Origin: Lentisphaerae bacterium RIFOXYA12_FULL_48_11
GTDB lineage: Bacteria > Verrucomicrobiota > Kiritimatiellia > UBA8416 > YA12-FULL-48-11
DNA length: 53,971 nt
NCBI GenBank assembly: GCA_001804885.1
Contig: MHBM01000081.1
Location: forward strand, 1 to 53,971
Reading direction: 5' to 3'
The position numbers and the translations under genes are program-made. The stretch's first letter is position 1; every line of letters starts with the position of its first letter. Below are positions 33,907-43,038 of the stretch, in pieces. The notes beneath the pieces are model-generated. The model had not been told where the DNA came from and searched no databases. It was given only the letters and a program-made list of their open reading frames with translations.

Positions 33907-35206
33907 CACTCTCAAGTACACGGATGGCCTGGAGAGTGAGTGTACTGCTAGACCGGAAGGGCGTGTGGCGAAAGTCATAGGCCTGACTGTTGAGTCTGTC
34001 GGGCCACGTATATCGGTTGGTGATCTTGCCTGGATTGAAACTGCAAACGGGAAAAATACAAAGCAGGTTCCTGCCGAAGTTGTGGGGTTCCGGGACAACT
34101 CGGTTCTTCTCATGCCTGTCGAATATCTCGGCGGGATAAGACCCGGTGCGCGGGTTTTGCCTGGTAACCGTCTTGAGGTTTGCGCCGGGTACAGTCTGCT
34201 TGGGCGCGTTGTGGATGGCCTGGGCAGGCCCATAGATAACGGACCTGAACTTACGGATACAGTTCCTGTTGAAATACACCGTGCCGCGCCGGCTCCAATG
34301 ACTCGCGAAAGGCTTAGGGAGGTTTTTTCCACGGGAATCAAGGCTATTGACGGCATGCTTACGTGTGCAAAGGGACAGCGCGTCGGTGTTTTCTCCGGAA
34401 GCGGTGTTGGAAAGAGTGTTCTGCTGGGCAGTCTTGCGCGAAATTCCTGCGCGACCGTGAATGTTATTGCCCTGATCGGTGAGCGTGGCAGGGAAGTAAG
34501 AGATTTTATTGAGAACTGTCTTGGCGACGGTTTGAAAAAATCAGTGGTGATCGTGGCCACATCCGACCAGTCTCCCTTGATGCGCATAAAGGGTGCATCG
34601 ACGGCCATGGCGATTGCTGAATATTTCAGGGACAGGGGAGAAAATGTACTGCTGTTGATGGATTCCATTACACGTTATGGCATGGCGCAGAGGGAAATAG
34701 GACTTGCAATCGGGGAACCCCCTACAACCAAGGGTTATCCGCCCAGCGTGTTTGGTCTTCTTGCACATTTGCTTGAGCGTTCAGGCAACTCTGATAAAGG
34801 CAGTATCACGGCGTTCTATTCAGTACTTGTTGAAGCTGATGATATGAATGACCCGATTGCTGATTCGGCCCGGTCGGTGCTTGACGGACACATAGTGCTT
34901 TCAAGACAGATTGCGGAATCCAACCATTATCCTGCAATAGACGTGTTGATGAGCTTAAGCAGAATCATGAATGAAATTGTAAGCGGGCCACACAGGGAGA
35001 AGGCCGGTAAGCTCAGAACGCTTATGTCGATTTACAGGAAGGCTGAGGATCTGGTTAATGTTGGTGCCTATGTCGCTGGATCTAATCCGAAGATAGATGA
35101 ATCACTTGCGAAGATAGACAAGATCATGGCATTTCTACGCCAGCCACAGTACGTGTCATCACGGTGGGATGAAACTTTGAAGTGCCTGGAGGCTGCGGTG
35201 TCATGA
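33884..35206 (+). CDS. fliI: Flagellum-specific export ATPase FliI
   Basis: FliI is the ATPase of the flagellar type III export machine, related to F1-beta. The 440 residues contain GSGVGKS (Walker A), LLLMDSITRYGMAQREIGLA (Walker B region) and GEPPTTKGYPPSVF. The ATG at 33884 or 33893 is likely; the longer frame from 33815 lies inside fliH and has no motif support. It overlaps fliH by 23 nt. Confidence 0.95.
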   Translation: MNTMLNLDTLKYTDGLESECTARPEGRVAKVIGLTVESVGPRISVGDLAWIETANGKNTKQVPAEVVGFRDNSVLLMPVEYLGGIRPGARVLPGNRLEVCAGYSLLGRVVDGLGRPIDNGPELTDTVPVEIHRAAPAPMTRERLREVFSTGIKAIDGMLTCAKGQRVGVFSGSGVGKSVLLGSLARNSCATVNVIALIGERGREVRDFIENCLGDGLKKSVVIVATSDQSPLMRIKGASTAMAIAEYFRDRGENVLLLMDSITRYGMAQREIGLAIGEPPTTKGYPPSVFGLLAHLLERSGNSDKGSITAFYSVLVEADDMNDPIADSARSVLDGHIVLSRQIAESNHYPAIDVLMSLSRIMNEIVSGPHREKAGKLRTLMSIYRKAEDLVNVGAYVAGSNPKIDESLAKIDKIMAFLRQPQYVSSRWDETLKCLEAAVS

Positions 35207-35658
35207 AAAATTTCAGTTTTTCATTACAAAGGCTGCTTGATGCAAAGGAAGCGTTGGAAAAGGCCGCCGAAGTCCGGGTAGGCGAGATGCAGCGAAAATT
35301 GAATCATGGGGAAGCACGGTTGGCAAGATTGCGGGAGCAGGAACATCTGCAGGAAAGATCCCATGCGGACAAACTTCGGGGAGGGGAATTGAACCGCCAT
35401 GACATGTCGGTTCGAGTGCTGTTTGTGAACCGGTTTGAGGGCCATATGTCAAAGCAGGAGGAAGTTGTAAGGAAATACCGGCAGAGCCTGGAGGAAGCGC
35501 GTACGCTGCTGTTGACTGCGATGCGTGAAAGGAAGAGCCTCGAGAAGCTGAAGGAACGTGAAAAGAGTCAATGGATTACTGATGGCCGCCGGGCTGATCG
35601 CAGGGAGATGGATGAAATGGCAATTGCACGTTTTGTACGGCAGGAGAGAATCGCTTAG
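35203..35658 (+). CDS. fliJ: Flagellar protein FliJ
   Basis: FliJ is a coiled-coil escort of the export ATPase. The 151 residues start MKNFSFSLQRLLDAKEALEK and are nearly all charged coiled coil, as in FliJ. The ATG at 35203 overlaps the fliI stop (ATGA) and has GGAGG about 10 nt upstream. Confidence 0.85.
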   Translation: MKNFSFSLQRLLDAKEALEKAAEVRVGEMQRKLNHGEARLARLREQEHLQERSHADKLRGGELNRHDMSVRVLFVNRFEGHMSKQEEVVRKYRQSLEEARTLLLTAMRERKSLEKLKEREKSQWITDGRRADRREMDEMAIARFVRQERIA

Positions 35659-35673
35659 GAGAAAGAAGCAGTT

Positions 35674-36279
35674 ATGAAATTTCTATTCCTGATTGCATGT
35701 ATTGTGTGCGCTGTATCTCTAAGCATGCTCAGCATGATTGTGGCGACAGGCCGTATTCCTTTCCGCTCGCAGGATGCCAATATTGAGACCACTGAAAAAT
35801 CTGCCGAAGTCAAAGACGAGAAGATGGCAGGCCTGGTTGGACAGAAGGAGACTGTGGATGATCTGGTGCTTGCACTTAAAAAAGAGAAGAAAATCTACGA
35901 AAATAAACTTGGAGAACTTGTGGCGAGAGAGCAGTCCCTGAGTAATCAGCAGGAAGTCGTCACGCTGATGAAGGCCGAGCTGGAGAAGAGCCGGACTTCA
36001 TTAAGTGAAAAAATAGTGGAAGCAGATGCTGCTGAGCAGGCGAATCTCAAGCGTTTGTCTCTTGTATACAGCAAGATGGATCCGGAAAGTGCATCAACTC
36101 TTCTCAGGGAAATGACGAGTGATCGTGCTGCCAGGATATTGAACCTGATACCCGAACGACAGGCTGCCGCAATACTTAACGCCTCAATTGCAACTGGAGC
36201 GGACGGAACGAAAAAAGCTGCGGACTGGTCGGATGTGATTCGCAGGATGAAACAGGATAAGGTAAAGAAAGGACCGTAA
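35674..36279 (+). CDS. MotE-like flagellar protein
   Basis: The 201 residues have an N-terminal membrane helix (FLFLIACIVCAVSLSMLSMI), a coiled coil (about 60-125) and a C-terminal part reading SLVYSKMDPESASTLLREMT and ARILNLIPERQAAAILN, the MgtE-N-like pattern of MotE. MotE helps MotC-type stators or FliF-linked assembly in other bacteria and is often found between fliJ and fliK. Start follows GGAGAAAG. Confidence 0.75.
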   Translation: MKFLFLIACIVCAVSLSMLSMIVATGRIPFRSQDANIETTEKSAEVKDEKMAGLVGQKETVDDLVLALKKEKKIYENKLGELVAREQSLSNQQEVVTLMKAELEKSRTSLSEKIVEADAAEQANLKRLSLVYSKMDPESASTLLREMTSDRAARILNLIPERQAAAILNASIATGADGTKKAADWSDVIRRMKQDKVKKGP

Positions 36280-36280
36280 A

Positions 36281-37978
36281 ATGGCCTATACTATGATCAA
36301 GGAGGTCGCGTCGGCTCCTGTACTAAATCTGATAAACAAATCTGCATCAGGTGATAAAGAAACTGCGGATTTCCAGGGGTTGGTTAAAGGCTTTCTGAAT
36401 CAGGATATTGAAAAGCCTGATGTCCAGGCCGATAACCAGCAAAAGAATCCTTCAGCTGAAAACTCTAATTCCAGCGAAGTGTCGATTGCTGAAGAAGAGG
36501 CATTGCCCGTGCAAGTGCATCTCGAAGCCGGAACAAAGGTTTCAAATGAAGAAATTCAAAAAGGTGATGATCGGTTGTCAAGGCAGACAGAAATCAGCGT
36601 GGCTGTTGGGGATGTCAAAACCAGTATTATCGCAGCATGCCAGGCTGGTGCAGCCGGGAGCGAACAGGTAGTTCAGGATATTATTGCCGGTGTTTCGGGT
36701 ATAAATGAAACAGGTGAAGCCCTGGAGAATGAGAATGTTCCCGCAGATGATACGACGTCTGGTATTTCTTCCATTGCCGGGGATGTATTGCCTGTAATAA
36801 ACCAGGCGGCGATTAACTTTTTGTTTCAGACAGAGAAGGTTGCTGTGACTGTGAACACAGAAGCCTATGCTGACTCTGGGGAAACCATGGCGGACGCTGA
36901 AGCGAAAACAGCAGGAACGCCGGAGATGCCTGGAGGTAGCAGGGTTGCGATCAGGGGATTGAATGTAGGTGATCCTGTAATTAGTTCGAACAATAAGGCT
37001 ATGAATGCTTCTGATGTTGCCAGTGCCGGAGTTGCTCCTGTTGTTTCCAGTGATGGCAAGGTTGATGGGAATGGGAAAGTTCAGGATGTAGTAACACTTT
37101 CCGGATCAGGAGGTAATATGGATGCTCCTGAGGTTGGTGACGCGACGTTTGAACAGGGTGATGGCCGGGATTTGGATGGACAGACCAGGCAAATGCCACA
37201 AGGAGATAATTCGGGGCAGATATTGCACAATCCGATTAAGGGTATCAGGTCTGACGGTTATAAAAGCCAGGATGTTAAGAATGTTCAAGTCTCTGATGAT
37301 GAAGTGGCGGAGGCGGAAGTTCTTCTAGGTCAGGTTTCGCGGGGGGCATCCGAACAACAGTCCAATCCTGTGGGATCAATGGTTCAAAATACAGAAAAGA
37401 TAAATCCGGGTTTCAAGAAGGGTGTAATGGATGAGGGTGTACGTGATGATGCTGTGCCTTCGGTTTTGAATTCTGAAGCCCGGGCGGCTGTTTCGGGTAA
37501 AGAGGGTGTTCTGCCTGGAATGGTTGCTCACATGATGAAGAGGGTGGCAACATTGCAGGAAGTTGTGGATCGATTTGATAAGACTCTTCTTTCCATGGTG
37601 TCTGGTAACGATACTTCGATGACGATTCATCTTGTTCCTCCGAATCTTGGCAAGCTGACAATAAGCTGTCGGGAATCGGCTGGTGATCTGGCTCTCAACA
37701 TTGTTGCCGAGAACAGTTATGCCCGCAGTTTCCTGATGAATAACGAGCAGACTATTCGGGATGTTGTGACCCAGAACGGATATAGACTTTCCCAGTTTGA
37801 TGTTAACAGCGGAAATGAAAATGGCGGTCGAAGATGGTTTACCGGAGACCGTGAAGTTGAAGATCGTGGACCGGCAAGTAAGACCTCAGGCAAAGGTGTT
37901 CCGGCAAGTATTGCCGGGATAACCCCGCGAAATGCTGAGGAAATCAATGAAAATGGTGGTTTGTGGTTTGTGGCATAG
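36281..37978 (+). CDS. fliK: Flagellar hook-length control protein FliK
   Basis: FliK measures the hook and switches export specificity. The 565 residues are mostly low-complexity and acidic, with the conserved Flg_hook C-terminal domain near 450-520: TSMTIHLVPPNLGKLTISCR, NSYARSFLMNNEQTIRDVV, QNGYRLSQFDVN. The position before flgD supports the name. Confidence 0.88.
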   Translation: MAYTMIKEVASAPVLNLINKSASGDKETADFQGLVKGFLNQDIEKPDVQADNQQKNPSAENSNSSEVSIAEEEALPVQVHLEAGTKVSNEEIQKGDDRLSRQTEISVAVGDVKTSIIAACQAGAAGSEQVVQDIIAGVSGINETGEALENENVPADDTTSGISSIAGDVLPVINQAAINFLFQTEKVAVTVNTEAYADSGETMADAEAKTAGTPEMPGGSRVAIRGLNVGDPVISSNNKAMNASDVASAGVAPVVSSDGKVDGNGKVQDVVTLSGSGGNMDAPEVGDATFEQGDGRDLDGQTRQMPQGDNSGQILHNPIKGIRSDGYKSQDVKNVQVSDDEVAEAEVLLGQVSRGASEQQSNPVGSMVQNTEKINPGFKKGVMDEGVRDDAVPSVLNSEARAAVSGKEGVLPGMVAHMMKRVATLQEVVDRFDKTLLSMVSGNDTSMTIHLVPPNLGKLTISCRESAGDLALNIVAENSYARSFLMNNEQTIRDVVTQNGYRLSQFDVNSGNENGGRRWFTGDREVEDRGPASKTSGKGVPASIAGITPRNAEEINENGGLWFVA

Positions 37979-38036
37979 AGGATGATATAGGTGTAACAGT
38001 ATAGAAGCAGGAGTATGAATTGTAAGGAGAATTAAG

Positions 38037-38477
38037 ATGGCGGAGATAACAGAAGTAACGAGTCCGGTAACGAATGTTCCTCCCAATTCGGTTCCTGCCA
38101 ATACGGCTCCGGGTGGTGCGCTTGGTAAGGATGAATTTCTCCAGTTGCTGATGGAGCAGATGAAGAATCAGGATCCGCTGGATCCGATGAAGAGCACGGA
38201 TACAATCGCGCAATTGGCCCAGTTCAGTTCGCTGGAGCAGATGAAAAACCTGAACGCCACATTCGAAGGATTCAGAAAAGAGGACGCTCTTGTTCAGTCC
38301 ATGTTGTTGAAGGGTAATACCGTACAGGCTACATTGGTAGGCGGAGAGAGTGTTGAAGGTGAGGTTGAGAGCGTGGTGTGGGGTTCGGATGGAATGACGT
38401 TAACGATTAACGGAACGTCGTATCCAATGAGCGGTTTGACCAGTCTTTCTCTGGCAGAGGCTCCGTCGTCAATCTGA
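38037..38477 (+). CDS. flgD: Flagellar hook assembly protein FlgD
   Basis: FlgD is the cap on which the hook is built. The 146 residues carry the conserved N-terminal segment GKDEFLQLLMEQMKNQDPLD and AQLAQFSSLEQMKNLN. The protein is short: the usual C-terminal Ig/Tudor-like domains are reduced to one small beta domain (VQATLVGGESVEGEVESVVW). AAGGAG precedes the ATG. Confidence 0.9.
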   Translation: MAEITEVTSPVTNVPPNSVPANTAPGGALGKDEFLQLLMEQMKNQDPLDPMKSTDTIAQLAQFSSLEQMKNLNATFEGFRKEDALVQSMLLKGNTVQATLVGGESVEGEVESVVWGSDGMTLTINGTSYPMSGLTSLSLAEAPSSI

Positions 38478-38509
38478 ATATGAATAAGTACAAAACAAGG
38501 AGATAAAGC

Positions 38510-39358
38510 ATGTTACAATCAATGTTCAGCGGTATTTCGGGCCTTCGTACACATCAGAGGAAAATGGATGTTATCGGAAACAACATTGCAAACGTTAATA
38601 CGCCCGGCTTCAAGGGCAGTGATGTGACGTTCAAAGAAGCTTATGTTACCACGATACGTGCTCCTTCTCCCGGAACGCCTGGCCAGCAGATCGGTCTCGG
38701 TGCTCAGGTCGGCGGTATAGTAAGGAATTTCAAGGGTGGTATTTTAATGGAAACAGGACAGGCTTCCAACATGGGTGTTTCTGGTGAAGGATTTTTTGTC
38801 GTAGCAGAACCTGGTGCGGCGGTTGGTACTTCAAATGTATATTTTACAAGGGCCGGTGATTTTATCCTTGATGTTGATGCTGCGGGTGTAACCCATTTGA
38901 TCAACCCGGATGGCAAACGTTTACGTGGTTTGCTAGGCGATGCCGCAGCTACCAGTATGGTGAACAATGATGGTGCCGGGTTGACTGACATTGTACTACC
39001 TGCTGGTACGACATCTTTTTCCGTAGGTCTCGATGGTGTTGTTTATGCGTCGGTTGGTGGTGCCACAGCAACGGCGGTAGCGCGTGTGGCGCTTGCTACT
39101 TTTGACAATAATACTGGTTTGGACTCGGTCGGAAGCAATTTGTTTAAATCGACGGATGCTGCAGCCCTTAGAGACTTCAATAATGCAGGAACAACTGGTG
39201 TCGGCCAGGTGTTTCAGGGATACCTTGAGAATGCTAACGTAGACCTTGCCCAGGAATTTACTAACATGATTATTACCCAGCGTGGTTTTCAGGCAAATTC
39301 CAGGTCGATTACGACATCGGATGAAATGCTGCAGGATCTGTTGTCGCTCAAGAGGTAG
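38510..39358 (+). CDS. flgE: Flagellar hook protein FlgE
   Basis: FlgE forms the hook. The 282 residues have MLQSMFSGISGLRTHQRKMD and VIGNNIANVNTPGFKGSD at the N-terminus and NVDLAQEFTNMIITQRGFQA with a final helix at the C-terminus. The length is nearer FlgF/FlgG (about 260) than typical FlgE (about 400), so the central domain is small. The position after flgD and the hook-type N-terminus favour FlgE. A terminator follows about 125 bp later. Confidence 0.85.
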   Translation: MLQSMFSGISGLRTHQRKMDVIGNNIANVNTPGFKGSDVTFKEAYVTTIRAPSPGTPGQQIGLGAQVGGIVRNFKGGILMETGQASNMGVSGEGFFVVAEPGAAVGTSNVYFTRAGDFILDVDAAGVTHLINPDGKRLRGLLGDAAATSMVNNDGAGLTDIVLPAGTTSFSVGLDGVVYASVGGATATAVARVALATFDNNTGLDSVGSNLFKSTDAAALRDFNNAGTTGVGQVFQGYLENANVDLAQEFTNMIITQRGFQANSRSITTSDEMLQDLLSLKR

Positions 39359-39483
39359 GACTGATGAAGGGCCCATGTAATGTACTTTAAATAGGGTTAC
39401 AGAGCTCTGTGGCAATAGATAGATTGTTCTTTCGTAAAGTGTAAGCAGGATGGGTCCGCGAAAGTAGGACTGATAATGATAAA

Positions 39484-39517
39484 CAGGGGTGTCGCAGGGC
39501 GACGCCCCTGTATTTTT
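39484..39517 (+). terminator. Intrinsic terminator after flgE
   Basis: CAGGGGTGTCGC and GCGACGCCCCTG form a 12-bp stem (one G-U pair) with an AGG loop, followed by TATTTTTA. It ends the flgB-flgE unit. The gap 39359-39634 holds no gene. Confidence 0.85.
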
Positions 39518-39569
39518 AGGGGGGATAACAATTATCTTTGATAAAGGGAGAGTTGAGAAACAAGTCCTG

Positions 39570-39585
39570 TGGCTTTTGGCCTGCT
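39570..39585 (+). promoter_or_regulatory. Sigma-54-type promoter for fliL-fliM-fliN
   Basis: TGGCTTTTGGCCTGCT has GG-N10-GC spacing and the same TGGC-N8-TGCT core as the flgB promoter. It sits between the terminator and fliL; the start point would be near 39596, 39 nt before the ATG. Confidence 0.7.
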
Positions 39586-39634
39586 AACATAAACATTTGA
39601 ACATGAATTAATGAGATGATAAGGAGATCTTCTT

Positions 39635-40198
39635 ATGGCAGAAGAAAATGCAAATCAAGCCCCTGGTGAGGCAAAAGAAGCACCGGCCGGTGATGCTGTT
39701 CCGGCAAAACCTTCGAGTGGCAAACTTGGTATGCTGGTGGTTGTAATTGTCGGTTTCCTGGTCATGGCCATTACGCCGCTTGTCACATTTTTCGCCGTTA
39801 AGGCGACTCTTCCTCCTCCAGTTGAGAAAAAAGGAGCGCATGGTGGTGGTCATGGCGAAGCACAAGGAGAGGGTGGTGAGGGATCCGCAAAACCAATGAT
39901 GGATCTCAAGCCGGTAAATGTCAATATAGCCGAAACCAAAGGCACAAGAATTCTGAGAGTAGAGGCGCATCTGGTTCTGAGTGAAGCGAAATTACTGGAA
40001 GAGCTCAAAAACTCCACTCCAATGCTTATTGACCGTGTAATAACGGCTGCAAGTCGGAAAACTCTTGATGAATTGGATGGTCCAGAGGGGCATGAAGCTC
40101 TCAAACGTGACATAATGAGTGAAATCAATGCGGCTATTAAGGAAAAAATGGCTGGTTCAGTGATAGACGTATATTTCAGTGAATTCATAGTACAGTAG
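39635..40198 (+). CDS. fliL: Flagellar basal-body-associated protein FliL
   Basis: FliL sits by the stators in the inner membrane. The 187 residues have one membrane helix near 30-55 (KLGMLVVVIVGFLVMAITPL), a His/Gly-rich linker, and the FliL periplasmic domain (VNVNIAETKGTRILRVEAHL ... AAIKEKMAGSVIDVYFSEFI). AAGGAG is 8 nt before the ATG. Confidence 0.9.
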   Translation: MAEENANQAPGEAKEAPAGDAVPAKPSSGKLGMLVVVIVGFLVMAITPLVTFFAVKATLPPPVEKKGAHGGGHGEAQGEGGEGSAKPMMDLKPVNVNIAETKGTRILRVEAHLVLSEAKLLEELKNSTPMLIDRVITAASRKTLDELDGPEGHEALKRDIMSEINAAIKEKMAGSVIDVYFSEFIVQ

Positions 40199-40235
40199 TT
40201 CTGATGCCGGGAATTATGCCGGTACACACAAGATT

Positions 40236-41258
40236 ATGGCCGATACACTATCACAGGAAGAAATAGATGCACTGAGGGAAGCTGTTAAAACCGGCGAAGC
40301 TTTTGAAGGTGCTGAACAGCCTAAAACTGATGTAGAACAGGTAAAGGTTGTTGCCTACGACTTTCATAAGCCCCAGATATTGTCGACGGATCAACTGCAT
40401 TCCATACAAATGATGCACGAGTCGCTCGGCAAAACGTTGCAGACAAATCTTTTCTCTATTTTAAAATCATCCATAGAGGTGAAATTGGTGGCTGTGGACC
40501 AGATTTCGTACGGCGAATTTGTGCTTTCTCTTTCAAATCCCACATATTTAGGGACACTTTCGACTAAGCCGAATATCGGGAATATTGCAATAGAGATAAA
40601 TTCTCCTCTTGTTGTAGCTATGCTGGAAATACTTCTTGGGGGAGGCGGAGGTGCTGGCGCTGCAAAAACCCGCGAGTTAACTTACCTGGAAAGGCGAATA
40701 TTCAGGAATGTGGCCGATGCCATCATCACTGATGCCAATATCGCATGGAAAAACATTACCGACATCAGCATGGAAATTACCGAAGAAGAGTCTAACCCTG
40801 AATATCTGCAGCTTGTAACACCGGAGACGCCATGCCTTTGTGTTGCTTTTGATCTTCACATAGGGGCTACTACAGGACTTTTGAACATATGTTATCCATT
40901 TGTCGTTATTCAGTCAGCCGTAGCCAGGGGTGAGACGTCGCCTGGAAAGAGGAAGACTCTCGCTGGTATGGAGTCTGGCGAGGGTGATATGATGCTGAAG
41001 GCCATGGAGGTCGTTCCCCTGGATATTAAGGCGGTAATAGGTTCAACCGTTATCTCGGCGAGGGAATTAGGGCTCCTGAAAGTGGGAGATGTTGTGTGTC
41101 TTGAGCAGAGAATAGAGAATCCTGTGGATATTTATGTCGGAGAAAACCAGGCATTTACTGCGGAGATAGGTAAGCATCACGGCAAGGTTGCGGTGGGTCT
41201 TGTTAAGACTTATGGCATGTCGGTTGCTGGTGGTATACAGGAGAAGAAAACCAACTAA
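40236..41258 (+). CDS. fliM: Flagellar motor switch protein FliM
   Basis: FliM is the switch-ring protein that binds phospho-CheY. The 340 residues start MADTLSQEEIDALREA, the CheY-binding peptide, then a CheC-like middle domain (LGKTLQTNLFSILKSSIEVK, PNIGNIAIEINSPLVVAMLE) and a C-terminal SpoA domain (VVPLDIKAVIGSTVISAREL). The CheY-binding peptide implies chemotaxis control. Confidence 0.95.
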   Translation: MADTLSQEEIDALREAVKTGEAFEGAEQPKTDVEQVKVVAYDFHKPQILSTDQLHSIQMMHESLGKTLQTNLFSILKSSIEVKLVAVDQISYGEFVLSLSNPTYLGTLSTKPNIGNIAIEINSPLVVAMLEILLGGGGGAGAAKTRELTYLERRIFRNVADAIITDANIAWKNITDISMEITEEESNPEYLQLVTPETPCLCVAFDLHIGATTGLLNICYPFVVIQSAVARGETSPGKRKTLAGMESGEGDMMLKAMEVVPLDIKAVIGSTVISARELGLLKVGDVVCLEQRIENPVDIYVGENQAFTAEIGKHHGKVAVGLVKTYGMSVAGGIQEKKTN

Positions 41259-41290
41259 CAGGGCTATTTTGAAATAAAGGAAAGTGTGCC

Positions 41291-41653
41291 ATGGAAAATA
41301 ATGTCGGCCAGAATGATGGTAAGGTTGAGGTAGCTCCGGTTGAACTTACCCAGATTGAGCCTGGGCAGGGTACGATGCCTGGAAAAGATGCGAAGGATAT
41401 TAATCTCAAGATGATCCTCGATATTCCGGTTGAAATCAGGGTTGAGCTTGGCCACACGGCACTTTCCATTCGTGAGATTCTTAAGCTTGGTACTGGTTCC
41501 ATCATGGCTCTTGACAGGCCTGCCGGCAGTTCAGCTGATATAATTGTGAACGGTAAGCTTGTTGGCCAGGGTGATGTCGTTGTGGTTAATGAGAATTTCG
41601 GCATAAGGATCACGAAGCTTGTCGATCCGGAACAGCGAATCGAATCTCTGTAA
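41291..41653 (+). CDS. fliN: Flagellar motor switch protein FliN
   Basis: FliN completes the switch ring. The 120 residues are an N-terminal linker and one SpoA domain: MILDIPVEIRVELGHTALSI, IMALDRPAGSSADIIVNGKL, VVVNENFGIRITKL. AAAGGAAAG precedes the ATG. Confidence 0.94.
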   Translation: MENNVGQNDGKVEVAPVELTQIEPGQGTMPGKDAKDINLKMILDIPVEIRVELGHTALSIREILKLGTGSIMALDRPAGSSADIIVNGKLVGQGDVVVVNENFGIRITKLVDPEQRIESL

Positions 41654-41690
41654 AGAGCCTGTACAGGTTGCTGGACAATTTTTAATAATT

Positions 41691-41707
41691 ACCTGAAGGT
41701 TTTTTTT
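41691..41707 (+). terminator. Possible weak terminator after fliN
   Basis: A short ACCT/AGGT stem is followed by eight T residues, 40 nt after the fliN stop. The stem is very short. Confidence 0.35.
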
Positions 41708-41802
41708 CTTTGCGGGCAGATGTCTTTAAAATTAACAAAAAACAGAAAGTTGCTTAAGATCCTCTTTGCTTGCTTATTTCCAAGAAGTTGGGCTGTAATG
41801 GT

Positions 41803-42486
41803 CTAAAATGTGGATTGCCAGAAGTCCCATTTCAGTCCGACAAGAAAAGCAAAGCTGTTGATATCTCCTTCAAATGGTCCATTAATAATGGCCAGATTGT
41901 ATCTGCCCTCCAGGGATAGTGCGAAGGCGCTTGTTTTAAGCGGATAAATATCTATTCCCCCGGAGATGTGTGCGCCCAGGGCTGAGCTCACCCTGGTTAG
42001 TGAGGGCTTGGAGACAGATCCTGGCGCCAAGGCCACAGTTTCCGTTTCGGTTACTTCCAGGAGATTTCCGTCAAGACCAACGCCTGCCCAGGGTACAAAG
42101 GGTCGCTCGCTGCGCTGCCAGTATCTTTTCCCTGTAACACTGAGCTTTTTGTTATTGAGCGAAATATTCATGGAATTGTTCTCATTTCCCGAACCTTGCG
42201 CATTCAGCTGGCTTGCGGAACTCGTCAGTTCAGACAGTGAGATTTCGAGGTCATAATTTGGGTTTAGTACAAATGTAAAGCCGAGGCCAATCTCAGCATC
42301 GCTACCCATTTCGAGGGGTAGATAAGTTCCTCGGCCGTCAATTGTTGCAGCATTATCGACAGAGCCCATATATAAGCGCAGTGAATGGTCATGCCATGGA
42401 TTTTCTGATTCGCCGTATGCTGTCTGCAGAAGTAAGAACGACAGGAGCACGGAAAGGCGTTTTGTCTGTGTATTTTTCATTTGCAT
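41803..42486 (-). CDS. Outer-membrane beta-barrel protein (OmpW-like)
   Basis: The 227 residues have a signal peptide (LSVLLSFLLLQTAYG) and alternating hydrophobic beta-strands typical of an 8-strand barrel (LRLYMGSVDNA, IGLGFTFVLNPNYDLEISLS, VPWAGVGLDGNLL, GRYNLAIINGPF) ending in an aromatic C-terminal residue (WQSTF), as needed for outer-membrane insertion. The OmpW-like call is by pattern. It lies 12 bp after a lipoprotein gene with a sigma-54-type promoter, so it is probably in the flagellar regulon. Confidence 0.75.
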   Translation of the reverse strand: MQMKNTQTKRLSVLLSFLLLQTAYGESENPWHDHSLRLYMGSVDNAATIDGRGTYLPLEMGSDAEIGLGFTFVLNPNYDLEISLSELTSSASQLNAQGSGNENNSMNISLNNKKLSVTGKRYWQRSERPFVPWAGVGLDGNLLEVTETETVALAPGSVSKPSLTRVSSALGAHISGGIDIYPLKTSAFALSLEGRYNLAIINGPFEGDINSFAFLVGLKWDFWQSTF

Positions 42487-42498
42487 TTTCTTTCCTTG

Positions 42499-42885
42499 TC
42501 AGCTGCCGGAAGGGCTGTTAGTCGTCTGATTGATAACTGCTGTTGCTGCCCAGCTGTTTCTGTCGATTACAGTAATTGTATTGGCCCCAAGAGTAGTGCC
42601 TGATCTTGTGTATGTGATTGTTGAAGCGTCAGTTTGCGGTATTGAGCCGAGGCTGGTGTCGCTAATAGTCCAGGAATAGGGAGGGGTTCCGCCTCTGGCT
42701 GTGAAAACGGCATAGGTTTCGTCCAATCCTATGGATGCTGAAGAAGGGGTGATTGTAAGGGCTCCTACAGGATCTGCCTCATTCAGTGTGTCTGGAACGG
42801 CATTGTCCTCGCAGCCAGCGGCAAAAAACAACATTACTCCAAGGGCTAAAAGGCAAATTTCGCCGAAAAAGTATCTTTTTTCCAT
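42499..42885 (-). CDS. Small Ig-like lipoprotein
   Basis: From the ATG at 42885 the product is 128 residues: a signal and lipobox (LFFAAGCED), then one Ig/BIG-like module (ALTITPSSASIGLDETYAVF, GGTPPYSWTISDTSLGSI). A longer frame begins at 42903, but the sigma-54-type promoter (42900-42914) would start transcription near 42888, so only the 42885 start fits. The beta-barrel gene follows directly. A role at the outer membrane with the flagellum is inferred from the promoter only. Confidence 0.7.
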   Translation of the reverse strand: MEKRYFFGEICLLALGVMLFFAAGCEDNAVPDTLNEADPVGALTITPSSASIGLDETYAVFTARGGTPPYSWTISDTSLGSIPQTDASTITYTRSGTTLGANTITVIDRNSWAATAVINQTTNSPSGS

Positions 42886-42899
42886 GATACAGTTAAAAA

Positions 42900-42914
42900 G
42901 CATTCATAATGCCA
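42900..42914 (-). promoter_or_regulatory. Sigma-54-type promoter for the lipoprotein/beta-barrel pair
   Basis: On the minus strand TGGCATTATGAATGCT has GG-N10-GC spacing and the shared TGGC-N8-TGCT core. Start would fall near 42888, about 3 nt before the ATG at 42885. Confidence 0.65.
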
Positions 42915-42961
42915 TATAAAAAATCGCTGAACCATTGAATCGGCAATTTCTTCCCTGTCAA

Positions 42962-42977
42962 TGGCATGCTGAGTGCT
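42962..42977 (+). promoter_or_regulatory. Sigma-54-type promoter for the FGE-like/flbD/motA/motB unit
   Basis: TGGCATGCTGAGTGCT has the same core and spacing, 48 bp from and divergent to the 42900-42914 site. A start near 42988 would be about 50 nt before the ATG at 43039. Confidence 0.65.
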
Positions 42978-43038
42978 AAAATACAGTTGAGAATATAACC
43001 TGAATTTCAGGTGTTTGAATGGTTTGATTGGGAAAAAT

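Noticed and set aside
33829..34668. 279-codon antisense frame in fliI
   Set aside because: Shadow of a gene with clear ATPase motifs.
39359..39480. Possible riboswitch between flgE and fliL
   Set aside because: The sequence lacks the conserved parts of the c-di-GMP class I aptamer; only a terminator and a promoter are supported.
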